Assembly (NCBI GenBank): GCA_014529385.2
Contig: CM043967.1
Span: 128,255,182-128,319,181, forward strand
Reading direction: 5' to 3'
From: Adiantum capillus-veneris
Lineage: Eukaryota; Streptophyta; Polypodiopsida; Polypodiales; Pteridaceae
Length of the DNA stretch: 64,000 bases
In this document: positions 22,166 to 33,130 of the stretch, one piece after another
Layout of the letters: each line of letters starts with the position of its first letter
How positions within the stretch are numbered: the first letter of the stretch is position 1
The notes under the pieces: generated by a model
Seen by the model: only the letters and a program-made list of their open reading frames with translations
Told to the model about the DNA's origin: nothing
Database searches by the model: none
Made by a program: the position numbers and the translations under genes

Positions 22166-24142
22166 TGGAAAGGGGAACACACCCAGCACACAACACAAAG
22201 CCTCCCTACAGCTCAGGGTATCCACAACACCCCTAGTGTCTCAAATAACACCTTCAAACTGGCTAATTTTCACTAATACACCCGCCTTTGCACACAAAAC
22301 AACAATATCCTACCCTACAAAAACACCACTCAACAACAATGCACCTACACCGCTCAACTCACCCTTTCTGGCCCACTAAACACCCCGAGTTTGCTCTCTT
22401 TGTAACAAGCTCCACAGTGCTGCAGGTATACCCTCCCGCAAGCATTGACAAGCACACAAAGAGCTAGAGAAAAGGAGGAATGGGGAGAAGCAACGCAAAA
22501 AAGAGGGGCAAAGTCCTAGTAGTATTTCATAAGGAAATATTACAGCCCAATCTACCGCTCCAATGGCAAGCTTCCAATACACATGCTTCAACAACTCTCT
22601 CTAGCAAAAAAGCCCATAAATATTCACTTCTATTCCCTTTTATAGGGCTTGGCTAAGGCTAAAAAACAAAAAAAGGAGCTATCCTAATTGTGCAATGAAC
22701 TTTAGCTTCATTTAGAATTTTCTTGCATTGCTACCACTTGTCACATTTGATTTTTTTGGTAACTCTTGCATGGTACACCTCTCTATCCAATTTGGCCACC
22801 CGTTCTCTTTTGCATCTGCCCTTTGGGAGCACCCTTGAACAACTTATTTCTCTCTTTCACTTGGTTGGCTTGTGGTGGGATAGGCCCTTTGAGTGGCTTC
22901 GGAACTTCTCTCCTTCTCTTTTTCTTGCTCCACTGGCACCACCGCTGGATCCTCCCCTAAAAGAGCAATAGCGACATCGCTCCTGGCACCCTTTGCCTTC
23001 AAATTTTGTTGGCGTGTGTGAATCTTACTTGAAGCAAATGTGCGATGCCATGCTAGCACCTGCCATCTGACCGGCCTCCGCCGGCCATTGTCGCGCCGCC
23101 AAAATCGCCGCCCTGTGCCAGCGCCCGGAGCGGGCGGATAGCCTCACGCACCAGGGAGCTCTCTCTCCTTATCTCTCCTTAATGGGCTCCATGTTGTAGC
23201 TCTTATACCCCACTTGATTGGCACGGGATTGCGCATATGGGCACTTTTCAGTGCCACAAGGTACCTCCCAGCCTCCCCCTTTTGGGATGTCTTCCAAAGC
23301 TCCATAAAACTCTCGAAAAAATATATATGATACCTTCTTCCTCATGCTCCTCTGTAGTATTTCCATGTCGGACCTCCAAGCCGCAAAGCCGGGCCAAAAT
23401 TTCATTATGTCGAGTTGAAACCCCCCGGCTCTACCTACACTTCAAGATTCCCCAAGCCCCCGAACCGAGGCCGTAAAAATGCCAAATTGCATCTGCAATC
23501 AATTCCGAGCAAATGCACCCAACTTTTTGACTCCTGTAACTTCCTGCTCCGGGCTGTGTTTGCCAAGCCGTCAAGTCTTGGTAGCTCCATACACTACATA
23601 GCACTCTCTCGAACCTTGTTGAAACCCAAAAAATGCGACATGGGACGACTCCCCATGTGGTCAGGTGGGTAGCAACCTAGCCCTCGCTAAAACTTCAACG
23701 GGCCATAAACTGCAATTTGTAGCTCTGATTTTCAATCTAAAAAGATAGGTAGGCTCTATAAATTGAGCACTACGCGCCTCTACACTGCCATTCACTTGTG
23801 CTACCTATCCCCATCTGCCCTAACCCGACAATAATATGCAATGCACCACACCTTTAAACCTCAATATCTTGGGCTCTCTAGCTCTGTTTGTTGAGACATC
23901 TGAACCTGCTCCGCTCTACATTTCTAGATCCAAAGACTACACCTCGCACTTTCTTCCCTTGTTCCTCGAATTAGCTCCTCTTGGAGACGTCCTTGGCATG
24001 TAAACCGCATCAGCCATACATCTCCACTGCTACCTGTCAGCCCATGACCTTTATAGCTGCTCCAGCCCTTTGCCATGCTTCTACTAGCCTACACATAGCA
24101 GCCCATGCCATCTTTTGCGGTTGACACACTTTGGCTATACCA
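22166..24142 (-). repeat. 5' LTR of the minus-strand Tat element
   Basis: About 1977 bp, TG...CA ends, bounded on the left by the PBS and on the right by the end of similarity to the LTR at 10845-12736. It contains a minus-strand TATA box (CCCTATAAAAGGG, 22635-22647), about 480 bp from the LTR 3' end. Confidence 0.85.
22637..22645 (-). promoter_or_regulatory. LTR TATA box
   Basis: CTATAAAAG on the minus strand inside the 5' LTR, positioned to start transcription into the element. The corresponding site in the other LTR is mutated. Confidence 0.55.
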
Positions 24143-24154
24143 ACGTATGGAAGA

Positions 24155-24174
24155 GTGTGTGTGTGTGTGTGTGT
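24155..24174. repeat. (GT)n microsatellite
   Basis: A run of about ten GT units twelve bases beyond the 5' LTR of the minus-strand Tat element. Confidence 0.9.
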
Positions 24175-24426
24175 TGTTTTTTGCAGATCTCGAAGTAAAT
24201 CTACTGAAATTGGATCTGTCCTTTTAAATTTTTTGTCAAAACTATTTTTCGTTTAGATCTATGTGCCTAAGTATTGTATTTATGAAAATTTGAATTTCTA
24301 TTGCATTTGTGTCAATTTGCATTTTTGTAATTTTGAAAATTTGAAATTCCACAATTTTTAGCAATCTTTGAATCAAAGAACAAAACAAAAAAAGAAAAAG
24401 GGAAAAAAAAAAAAAAGCTAAAATGC

Positions 24427-24718
24427 CGAGACAGTTTTTGAATTGAAAAAAAAAATGACCATGGCTAGCCCTTGAGCGTTTGAAAAAGAAAGGCCCCATT
24501 AGCCCCGGCCCCAGTCTTTGATATATATATATATATATATATATATAGGAAGAGGAGACCTCCATAGCTTCCTTTCGAGACAGTTTTTGAATTGAAAAAA
24601 AAAATGACCATGGCTAGCCCTTGAGCGTTTGAAAAAGAAAGGCCCCATTAGCCCCGGCCCCAGTCTTTGATATATATATATATATATAAGGAAGAGGAGA
24701 CCTCCATAGCTTCCTTTC
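24427..24718. repeat. 149-bp tandem duplication containing (TA)n
   Basis: Copy 1 is 24427-24575 and copy 2 is 24576 to about 24718. Both run from GAGACAGTTTTTGAATTG through CCCCATTAGCCCCGGCCCC to a (TA)n tract and CTCCATAGCTTCCTTTC. The copies differ mainly in TA length. No gene. Confidence 0.92.
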
Positions 24719-25087
24719 AAGTGAAAGAATAGAGTACCTCATACTATATATATACCTCAAGTCTAGAGCTCGAAAGGAAGCATGTGGATTTAGGTTTCAC
24801 CCTTTCCTTCCACTAGCTTCCTTGGACTTTCCCCTTCTTTGCCTACACGCCCAACTAGAATTTGACTATTTTGGGGGCCATGAGAGTTTTTGGTAGCCAA
24901 ATTGTGTTTTCTAAAGCACACCAACTTCCTTTGAATGATACGCTTGATTTGAGCTATCATAGGAATTATTCCATCTCACGCACATAAACAAGAGGTAAAA
25001 ACACAAACAAACAAACAAACAAAACCAAGTAAAATGACCAAAATCTCTAGTGGAGAGACCTCTTAGAGTACTCATCAATCAACACTT
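24719..25087. other. Unassigned DNA upstream of a gag fragment
   Basis: No gene. An (AAAC)n tract lies at about 25001-25026. It may include the leader of the following element, but no PBS is visible. Confidence 0.35.
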
Positions 25088-26649
25088 TTGGGATACGCGC
25101 CTCACATGTATTTGCGCTCTAGAGGAGTGATAGAGTTCGGTCCGTTAAAGAGTGCTTTGAATTGCATGAGAACCCATTATCCACCCACGTTAGGTTTTGG
25201 ACCTTTGGTTGGAACCCAAGGTAGTGCAACTCAAGACCCTCATATCACATCTAGTGACTCTTCCTTTGACTAGGACATCATGGAGGGATATCCTACACAA
25301 AACCCTAAAAGTTTAAGTCAAGACATGCATTCCTTTGCCCCAAGGCACAGGTTTAGCGACATAAAAGAGACCTTTAGTTGAGCCACCCGACCGTTCAGAG
25401 CCTTGAAGTGAACAAGGGCAATGGGGAGGTAGATTCGCCTTTCAATTCTCATGTAGACCTTGTACTCCCTAAGAGTGCCCATGTTGACATGCTACCTACT
25501 CCATTCATTAACGACCCTATTGAGCCATCACCCCCTGTGGTTCTCGATGGTAGGAGTCTTGCCGAATTGCAAGAGATTGAACGATATATGCAAGCAACGA
25601 GGGAGAGGATAATTGATAACTTATGAATGATAGAACAAAGTCAAGCCATGGAAGCAAAGACCCCTATGACATAACCATGCCAGCCGAGAAATCGAGTGCT
25701 CCCAAGATAGCAGTCATGGAGGGTCAGGTGATGAGGAGCCATAATCCTTCCACTTCAAGGGGAACCTCTAGCACGCCAAGCTTAGAGGGGATAATTCTCA
25801 CACAACTTAATTGAAAGTATGCCCTACAAGTTGAGACGCTGACCGACATGTACACACGCTGCAGATACCGTGTGGGGTGGTTAGAGGTGGTACAATCCAC
25901 ATTTGGGGCCACAAATTTAGAGAAACATCAACGGATAATCTGTGATTTCATCCATGGTGTCATCCAATTAGGGAGGAAATACCAAGGAATTAACATTCCT
26001 TCAATGAGTTCTATGAGATTCTTGGGTATGGGAAAGGCCAAACAACCAACCCTATCACAAATGGAGACTCCCTCAGTGAGTCCCATTGATCCTTCATATG
26101 TTGTTTTGCCTGGAGTCTCAATACCCTCTGAACTCACAAGCAATAGTTTCACACTCCCAAATTCAGCTCATCTTTCCCTCGAAGAATCTACGGATATTGT
26201 GAATGTCCCACCAAAAAGTACACCTTGGACCTCATTCACAAGTAAAGCACCACTACATAGTAGCACAATTCCCACAATAATACCTACAAGTGTACATCAA
26301 TCATATATACCTATGGGTCCTCATACCCATGTAGCTCCCAGACCCTCGATTTTTTTGACACCCTACACTCCATAACCACCATATCCGAGTACTCATTCTA
26401 GTGGAGCCATACCAACTAGTAATTAAAATGTTATATACTATGTCTTCTATGCCTAGGGCCACACATATGGACTTTGGGCCATCACATGGCACAACATCAT
26501 ACCCGGCTTGGGACCTGAGGATCACCCGTATGCCTAACCGAATGCATATCCTCACTATATGTTCTCACTCTGGTGACTTGGCAACATTCCTTAAGCTATC
26601 GGTCGATCTATTGCTAAAAATATACGTAACACGCCGGATGAGAGGTTAT

Positions 26650-27725
26650 AAATAAGGTAGTACAAGTGGCCAAGATCACACAAAAATACAGTGGGGACTG
26701 GGATTCTAGAAAGCATATTCAGGTATTTGAGCATGCATATGATTCCTTGGAAGAGCACAATGAGCTGCATAAATACAAAGCTTTGAGCTTGACTCTAAGT
26801 GGGAAGGCAGGGATTGGTATAGGACCTTAAGGATGGAAGATAAAACGATTTACCGTACTCTTTACAGATTGTTCCTAAAGGAGTATATACGAGAGGGAGT
26901 GCTTTGGGGTGTAGCATCTCAGCTCCAAAAAGCCCAATGAGAGGACGGGGAGTCACTGAGAGACTTTATTACTCGCTTGAAGTATTTGCATTCTCATTGT
27001 AATCCAAATGAGCATTTCAATAATAACCAATTGGTCGATAGATTCACAGGGGAGTACGACATTAGGATATCTATAATGGCCTAGTCTTTAGAGGTATCAC
27101 CACTTGGGATGTAGTCACCACTAATGCTATCCAATCAGAGGATAATTTAATGGTTCAAGGAGAAAGAGCGCTTGTTGAGCCTAAATCTACTAGCTTGCAA
27201 GCATCATGGCATGAGCCAATGACCATAAAGCCTATTGTTAAAAAGAAAAATATATATAAGATAACTTTAGAAGATCTCACTAAGGCCATTCAAGAAAGTC
27301 TTAGAGATAATCTTGACTCACAAAACAATCATATGTATCCAACATGGGAACAACAATGGTGCTCAATTTTCTTTGGTCCATATATCACTAGTGAATGCCC
27401 TACATTTAGAGTAAAATTCAATGGGAGTTTCAATGCACGTGGTAGGTATGGTCACCAAGCTAAGGATTGTATAGTGTTCAAATGTGTGATGGAAAATAGT
27501 TCACTTGGACTAAACAGATTCACTCGAGTTCCTACATTGATGCCTACCCCACCTATTGTAAAAGTATCACAACACATGATTCCTAGAGCCCAAAATGTTC
27601 CTCAAGCTACATCGATACCAGCTTCAGTGCTAGGACTTCAACCCCCACATCCAAGAGGCACCTATGTGAATCATATGGTTGAGAGCCATCTAGTGCTTGT
27701 TTGGAAGGCTGTCAGGAAGATATAG
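26650..27725 (+). pseudogene. gag: Gypsy gag core and nucleocapsid remnant
   Basis: Core gag reads SGDWDSRKHIQVFEHAY then EEHNELHKYKAL (26690-26790), in the style of the retrotransposon gag domain. After a frameshift near 26820 it continues with MEDKTIYRTLYRLFLKEYI and ESLRDFITRLKYLHSHCNPNE, with a stop at 26938-26940. The open segment 27150-27725 includes GRYGHQAKDC, the second half of a zinc knuckle whose first Cys pair is lost. It packages element RNA in a functional copy. At least three breaks make this one inactive. Confidence 0.7.
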
Positions 27726-28230
27726 ACTCTAATATTGCCTATGGGATGGATTCATGATGAGCCGCAATGGACAACCCTTTGAACATAGGAAGAAGATTGG
27801 AACTTACCCAAACCCTATAAAGGAGATCGAGTGAGTCAAGCAATTAAGGAGTTTGGTAGATGAGACCCAAAGGAAGCTAGAAACAACACCTAGAAAGGTC
27901 AAAATTATAGACACAATGTTTCCTACACAAAATCAATCTCATAAAGACCATATGCCAATAGCCATACCTATCATCATCCAAGAAGAAAGTGGCTTTAAGT
28001 CATTGTAAAGTGGGTATACTCCCTTCTTGTTGGAGATGTTTACAGACGGATTACCTTACCCTATTGAAGAAATGGAGATCCCATCTTCCCCATGTAGGGA
28101 TTGAAGCCCATAAAAATTTGTTAAATATTGCCAAATGGATTTCATGGCTTCAGAAGTTAGAACCATCATGTCTAAACTATATGGAGACCCCAAGATATTT
28201 CTAGTTGTTTGAGCTTTCCTCGATGGAGAT

Positions 28231-28560
28231 TTGAACGTTGGGTTGCCACAATTTTCATTGATAGATAGGTCTAATGAAGTGCCAATAGAGGAGGAAACCT
28301 TATATCCACAACCCAACCTAGATAATAACTCTGTTTTTGAAATACCTGTTAACAAGTTGGGACAGTACTTTAAAGGCGATGAATCCAATGCGACCCTACC
28401 AATCTCTACCGAAGGATTAACGATGAAGGAAATCCTTGACGGTGGTGTTGGGATTAGTATTGTAACTAAAAATTGTTGGGAATCTAGAGGAGACCTTACC
28501 TTAGGACTACAAACATAGTGGTAAAGATGGACAATGGGACCATTGTTTTAAACCTATTGG
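28231..28560 (+). pseudogene. Gypsy protease remnant
   Basis: The open part ends with EGLTMKEILDGGVGISIVTKNCWE, a retropepsin active-site region with Asp-Gly-Gly. A frame shift then gives VVKMDNGTIV, fitting the strand after the active site. It belongs to the same element as the upstream gag. RT does not follow. The Asp-Gly-Gly form is shared with both Tat copies here. Confidence 0.65.
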
Positions 28561-28660
28561 GATGCGAGGTTTCTTTTCATCTCTTTTGTGAACAACTCCT
28601 TTCACCTCATGTGTCAAGCCATCACTATGAAAAGAACCAAGTGTTTACCGCACTGTTTTA

Positions 28661-28797
28661 CCGTGTTTTGTAGACAGAAGGTGCAAATTCAAGTAGAGAA
28701 ACAAGAGAGAGGAGGGGCCAGGGTTTTTTTGTGTTTAAAATATTATCGTCACTTTTTCCGCTATTATTACCACATTTATTATCGCTGTTATTACCGC
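28661..28797. other. Target DNA left of the young Tat insertion
   Basis: No gene. TTACCGC/GCTGTTATT-like words continue beyond the insertion at 41085 (ACCGCGTAAACTACCGCTG), as expected for one interrupted target. Confidence 0.5.
28794..28797. other. Target site duplication, left copy
   Basis: CCGC, repeated at 41085-41088 directly after the 3' LTR. The solo LTR of the same family also has a 4-bp duplication (GTGC). Confidence 0.85.
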
Positions 28798-31463
28798 TGA
28801 TAGCCGTTTTTTGGCTCTCCATAATTGCCATACTAAGTTACTCCACCCTACCAAATAAACCCGCCAAACGCTATGGCTATCCCTGACATTTCACTGTACA
28901 TAGGCGTGTGTGAGTTAGGGGGCTTTTCCCATATCTTCTTAAAAACCCTCAGCTAGCTAGTCACTGGGCTAGGTGAGCAAAAAAAATAAAAAAAATAAAA
29001 GTATATTATGGCCTCTTTGTGTGTAAATATTTCATTGTATATATGGCCTAAATATAGGGATTTTTTATAATTATTTTGGTATTTTATTTAAATATTTCTA
29101 CTTAGGTGTGTGTTTTATTAAACCTATGTACACCTTCTTTCATCCTCTTACACCATAATTATATTTTTTGCCAATATGTACATACTCTAACCTCATATTT
29201 TTTCTTTATACAAATCACTCCCACATTTTCACCCTCACCCTCGTGAAAACAAAAAATTGATTTCTACTCATTGGTTACTTTTATTATATTATTTACTTGC
29301 ATACCTTTTTCTCTTTCACCCAAAATAATTCAAGGAGGGACCATATCATATGATTCCAATATCTTTCCATATCCATAACTCCTCCATATTTTTTTTATTA
29401 TTTTTACTCATTATTCTAACACCATGTGCTCATTGAGCTAAAGTCCATGAATAGTCCATACACTAGTCCCACCATGTATATATTTCTTATTTCACCAATA
29501 ATCCTCCTCCATGCATGGGTCAAGGGAAACTTGAATGCTTTGTATTATAATATGACAAAGGAGGGGCTCACTCTTGGATGCATTGTACAAATTCAACAAA
29601 GGAGGGGGCCACTAAAAGACTTTTGCAGGCATAAAAAACAGGCTTTTTAGTGATAATTTTGGCACCTATCTCCACTCCGAATTTGGAGCGGTGGTCAAAA
29701 GAGAAAATGTAGCCCACGCTTTGCATAATCACCTCAAATTTTTTCATGATTTTTGGAGCTACCAGCGGTGAGCTATGATTTTTTGAGTGGACCCCAGTCT
29801 GCCCACTTTTCTCACAAGTAGCCCATAGTCTTCTCTCACCTCTTTCCACTTCTACACACACACACACACACACACACATTTCTCTCAATCCCTCACTCAA
29901 ACCTGCACCTTCCATGGCTTCTCCCACCCTCTCCACCATTACCCTTCTCTCTCATCCCTATAGTTCTTTTATGAACCTCTACATACATACACCCTCTCCA
30001 TGTCTCTCTCTATTGCTTCTATGTTACAATTTCATTTACCTCTCCTAAAATATCTAAAATTCAGCATCTTAACCATGATAACTTCTGCAAATTGAGGATT
30101 TTTCATCAACAAATCCTCTTTTCATCGTGGTGGTCAACCGTGGCGGCGGCGTAAAGAAGCGAAGAAGAAGAAGAAGACAAGCGGTCATTTTTTCCACAAT
30201 CTACACAAGGGTGAGTTCAAGCTTCTTCAAAGCTTCACCATCTCAATGATTCTCTTTTAATTCACCCCTCTTACTTCATCAAATCAACTCACTCTACCCA
30301 TTGTAAATGTAACATTAACTTTCTAGTGATTACTAACGACTAACATACTAACACAAAATAGCATTGACCTAACCATAAAAGACACCTCACCTCAAGACAT
30401 GTATAGTAACTCTCTCTCTGTCTCTCTCCCTCTCCCCTTCTTTAAAACTTACTTTCACCTTATCTACCATCAATAATGCTTTCTTTTGAGCCCACACCCA
30501 TGACTCAAGCAGACAAAGAAGGCCCGCAATGTTTTGATATTCAAAAAAATCATAATCCTGATTTGTTAGTTTGTAAATTAAGATTTCCAATAATCTTAAT
30601 GAGGGGTCTCCAACCTATAAATAGGCCCCTCTCCTTCTTGTAAAACAACCTCCAACATCTCACATAGCACCCCAACACTCTATGCGCGAGGAGAGACTTA
30701 GGTGTAGCAACCACTTGTGAGCTTCACTCTTGGTGTGAGAGAAGCTTTCAAGCTACACATTGCAAGTGAGAGAGCGTGAGTTTCACAAATCTCAAAAACA
30801 CTATTGTATATGCTCCTTTATCATCAATAAATTGAGGTTTGGTGCATTCAAAGGCGTGATTCGACGTTCAAATCTTTGTCCTTCCATTTGTGCAATACGG
30901 TTTGGTGAATTCAAGGTGACTTGTGTATTTTGAGTTTTTATCAGTTGATCTTGATTTTAGAAAGTGTTTTAGTGTGTTTTTCATTGCCAATTTTGTGTCC
31001 ATTGTAAGAGGGTATTGTGGTGAGAGGTCTCCCACACCCTAAGACAGTGTGTGTGTGTTTTGGCAATGTTTAGCAATCACTAAGCATTGAGTGAGTTTTA
31101 TACAAGTTCTACAATAGCATCATAACGAACCATCTCCATTTGCAAGTCACAAATAAGGTATTACGCAAGATCCTTTTCTCTCTCTCTTCCCTTTGCTCTA
31201 GCTCTCTCTGGTCCAGTTTGTGTGTGTCTTGGTGTGAGGTTGTTTGTGTGTGTTGTGTGGTGCATCTTCTTGGTTGTGCCAAAATCTCTCTTGCGTCCTA
31301 GTTCGCATACCATAACTAGGTGGTGCCCCTATCTTGTTTGGGTTTGGCTGTGGGTTTGTTGTTGTGTTGTGCTTGTGGTTGCCCCATCCCCAATTGAGCA
31401 GCACGGGAGCCTTGAGGGGTGTTTAGAGGTCGCCTCTCTTGTTGCCCGCCTCGGACCGCCTCA
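28798..31463 (+). repeat. 5' LTR of the young Tat element
   Basis: 2666 bp, starting TGATAGCCGTTTTTTGG and ending GACCGCCTCA. It contains a (CA)n tract near 29855, a purine-rich block with GCGGTCATTTT (30123-30195), a TATA box (30616-30624) and an AATAAA polyadenylation word (30826-30831). Order and spacing fit U3-TATA-R-U5. Confidence 0.95.
30616..30624 (+). promoter_or_regulatory. TATA box of the 5' LTR
   Basis: TATAAATAG. The identical word is kept in the 3' LTR (40238-40246), the diverged solo LTR (51669-51677, minus strand) and the end-of-window LTR (63832-63840), which supports function. Confidence 0.75.
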
Positions 31464-31467
31464 ATTT

Positions 31468-31486
31468 TGGTGCCCCCACTGAGAAC
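31468..31486 (+). other. Primer binding site of the young Tat element
   Basis: TGGTGCCCCCACTGAGAAC, four bases after the LTR. The first nine bases match the PBS of the minus-strand Tat element. The tRNA is not identified. Confidence 0.7.
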
Positions 31487-31541
31487 AGGCTTGTGTATCT
31501 TTTTGTGTAGGTTCAACCTTTAGCATAGTCAAGTAGGTTGC

Positions 31542-31754
31542 ATGAATCACGAGAATTTGTATGATCCTTTCATTCCCATTGCAAGGCAAAAGGTACACAT
31601 AATTGTTAGTACTAAGTTGCAATTTCAGCGAGTAATTCGTAGGATTTTAGGTCCTCTTAGGTTGGCCGAGATAAACGCTTCAGTAAACCCTTTTATTTTT
31701 CCTCTGATTAGGTACGACCTTAGTTTGGACGTCTATATTTTTGTTTTGTTTTGA
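31542..31754 (+). CDS. Leader ORF A1, unknown function
   Basis: 70-codon ORF from ATG to TGA, 55 bases after the PBS. No known domain. It is clearly paralogous to the next ORF: shared pattern HI.I..S.K..FQ, then G..R..EI.AS.NP, PLI.Y..S.DV and a hydrophobic end (IFVLF versus VFILF). There is no signal peptide; the last 20 residues are hydrophobic but short. It lies between PBS and gag, where Ogre elements carry an extra ORF (established knowledge), but I see no sequence match to claim. Both copies stay open although they are short. Confidence 0.5.
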   Translation: MNHENLYDPFIPIARQKVHIIVSTKLQFQRVIRRILGPLRLAEINASVNPFIFPLIRYDLSLDVYIFVLF

Positions 31755-31775
31755 GTATTAGGTCATGCATAGACC

Positions 31776-31994
31776 ATGGATAATGGTCCAGGAATAGAGG
31801 TTTTCCCCTTCCATTTCACTCCACACATTAGAATAAACATTGCAATTAGTAGAAAAATCCATTTTCAACAACGTATGGTATTCATGTTTGGTGCCCAAAG
31901 AGCAGGAGAAATTCTTGCATCACCAAACCCTGTCATTCTACCTCTCATCAACTACCACACTTCTTTTGATGTACATGTGTTCATTTTATTTTAA
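31776..31994 (+). CDS. Leader ORF A2, paralogue of A1
   Basis: 72-codon ORF, ATG to TAA, in the same frame as A1 and 234 bp downstream, so the pair looks like a tandem duplication with later divergence. Protein similarity spans nearly the whole length (HIRINIAISRKIHFQ against HIIVSTKLQFQ, EILASPNPVILPLINY against EINASVNPFIFPLIRY). Function unknown. Alternatively A1 and A2 are exons or repeats of one product joined by readthrough or splicing. Confidence 0.5.
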   Translation: MDNGPGIEVFPFHFTPHIRINIAISRKIHFQQRMVFMFGAQRAGEILASPNPVILPLINYHTSFDVHVFILF

Positions 31995-32104
31995 AATGAA
32001 GTGCAGCCCGGCAAAGTAGTGTGTATGTTTGTTTTTTCTTTGTCCAAGTTGTTACAAGAAACAAAAAAACGATCATTTATTCTAACTGGGAATGTGTGTG
32101 CAGT

Positions 32105-32576
32105 GAAAGTTCAATCCTTAGAGATCTAGCTCTATTACCAATTGAGTTGTAGGAGCAAGTAGTAAGGCGTCTCCCTCATAACAAGAGGGTGGTGAAGTTA
32201 AGACGGAAGGTCCTACGCGTGGATTCCATTTTCCTCTTGTTGTTGGGCACTAAGGAAGACCGCGCATTCATCCAACTAGTGTGTGCCCTAAGATTGGTAA
32301 ATAGAGTGAAATTTGGCGTTTGGCGAGTGCATTTCACCATTGAAGGAAGACTCTTCAGGAAACTTGCGGCCAGAGTTCATGCTTCATAGACTCACATTTG
32401 GTGAATTTTTCCCTCATTTGCGTCTTATTAATAGTCTTCCTTTCGCTTTCAACAAAGGAGATAGGGAGCTATTCAGAGCTTGTCTTAATAAAGAGAGCAT
32501 AGAGAAGATTGCAAATTTGTATAAATTCTCATCCTTCTCTACTTTCTATGACACTTTGTTCATAGAGACATTGTAA
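32105..32576 (+). pseudogene. Leader ORF B1, frame-broken paralogue of B2
   Basis: Reads LRDLALLPIEL-stop-EQVVRRLPHNKRVV (TAG near 32148), then GTKEDRAFIQLVCALRLVNRVKFGVW, then after a frameshift near 32350-32390 LTFGEFFPHLRLINSLPFAFNKGDRELF. Each block aligns in order with B2: VLYEIVRRLPHSDCVE, EHEDLVFIQTACALGIVEQVQFITW and LSFEEFQPFLELINSLPFCFDQTNRDLI. So a second paralogous pair sits directly after A1/A2. This copy has lost its frame while B2 has not. No known domain. Confidence 0.6.
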
Positions 32577-32622
32577 ATCTCTTTATGCTTTTGAATGATT
32601 TAACCATAATCCTAAGGAGTTT

Positions 32623-33081
32623 TTGTCCAGGAATTTTGTAGCACAAGTGGAGTCTTTAAATCTTGCAAACTTGATTGGAATTGATGAGGATGTTCTTTAT
32701 GAAATTGTGAGAAGGTTGCCTCACTCCGACTGTGTGGAACTCGAAGGAAAGGAGCTCCTAGTCAATTGCTACTTTCTCACGGCCTTCGACGAGCATGAAG
32801 ATCTAGTTTTTATACAAACCGCTTGTGCATTGGGAATTGTAGAGCAAGTGCAATTTATCACTTGGGACGTGGTTGCTCTTTTGGATCCAGAAAATGAAGT
32901 TCTAGAGATTTCTGTTTATCGCCTTAGCTTTGAAGAATTTCAACCCTTCTTAGAGCTCATCAATAGTCTACCCTTTTGTTTTGATCAAACAAATCGAGAC
33001 CTTATTGAAGCTTGGATAGCTGAAGAAGAAAACCTAGAGTGGTATTTTCTCACTTCTTCATTTGCAGGCGAGTGGTTCTAG
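32623..33081 (+). CDS. Leader ORF B2, unknown function, no ATG
   Basis: About 152 codons open to TAG, ending 50 bases before the gag ATG. There is no in-frame Met: the first usable codon is TTG at 32623 and the nearest upstream in-frame stop is TGA near 32595. Acidic, with conserved Trp/Phe and LINSLPF. Similar throughout to B1. It must use a non-AUG start, splicing from an upstream exon, or be a relic. Position matches the extra ORF of Ogre-type elements. Role unknown. Confidence 0.5.
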   Translation: MSRNFVAQVESLNLANLIGIDEDVLYEIVRRLPHSDCVELEGKELLVNCYFLTAFDEHEDLVFIQTACALGIVEQVQFITWDVVALLDPENEVLEISVYRLSFEEFQPFLELINSLPFCFDQTNRDLIEAWIAEEENLEWYFLTSSFAGEWF

Positions 33082-33130
33082 ATCTCTATTGTATCCCTTA
33101 TTGTAACTCGTGTTGTAATCTTTCATAATA

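Larger units (their letters stand above)
10845..24142 (-). mobile_element. Tat-type Ty3/gypsy element, minus strand, both LTRs, nested insertion
   Basis: The minus-strand order from right to left is 5' LTR (22166-24142), PBS, gag with zinc knuckle, PR, RT, then the inserted chromovirus (15031-19400), then gRH, aRH, INT and the 3' LTR (10845-12736). Two RNase H domains and a D-G-G-A protease motif place it with the plus-strand element at 28798-41084, though LTRs and proteins differ clearly. Many stops and frameshifts show it is old. About 50 codons between the RT thumb and gRH are missing at the nested junction. Confidence 0.85.
25088..28660 (+). mobile_element. Ty3/gypsy gag-protease fragment, decayed
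   Basis: Plus-strand remains of the 5' half of a gypsy element: N-terminal gag pieces (25088-26375, Ser/Pro-rich, unassigned), core gag (26650-27130), knuckle (near 27440) and protease (near 28430-28560). No LTR is visible and RT is absent. Similarity ends before the unrelated DNA where the Tat element is inserted. Confidence 0.7.

Noticed and set aside
29426-29939. Short ORFs on both strands in the 5' LTR, repeated at 39050-39497
   Set aside because: They recur only because the two LTRs are identical. No start context, domain or conservation in the diverged LTR at 62507.
31222-31516. Val/Cys-rich ORF (MCLGVRLFVCVVW) repeated at 40843
   Set aside because: Located at the end of the LTR, low-complexity (GT-rich), and frame differs between copies toward the end.
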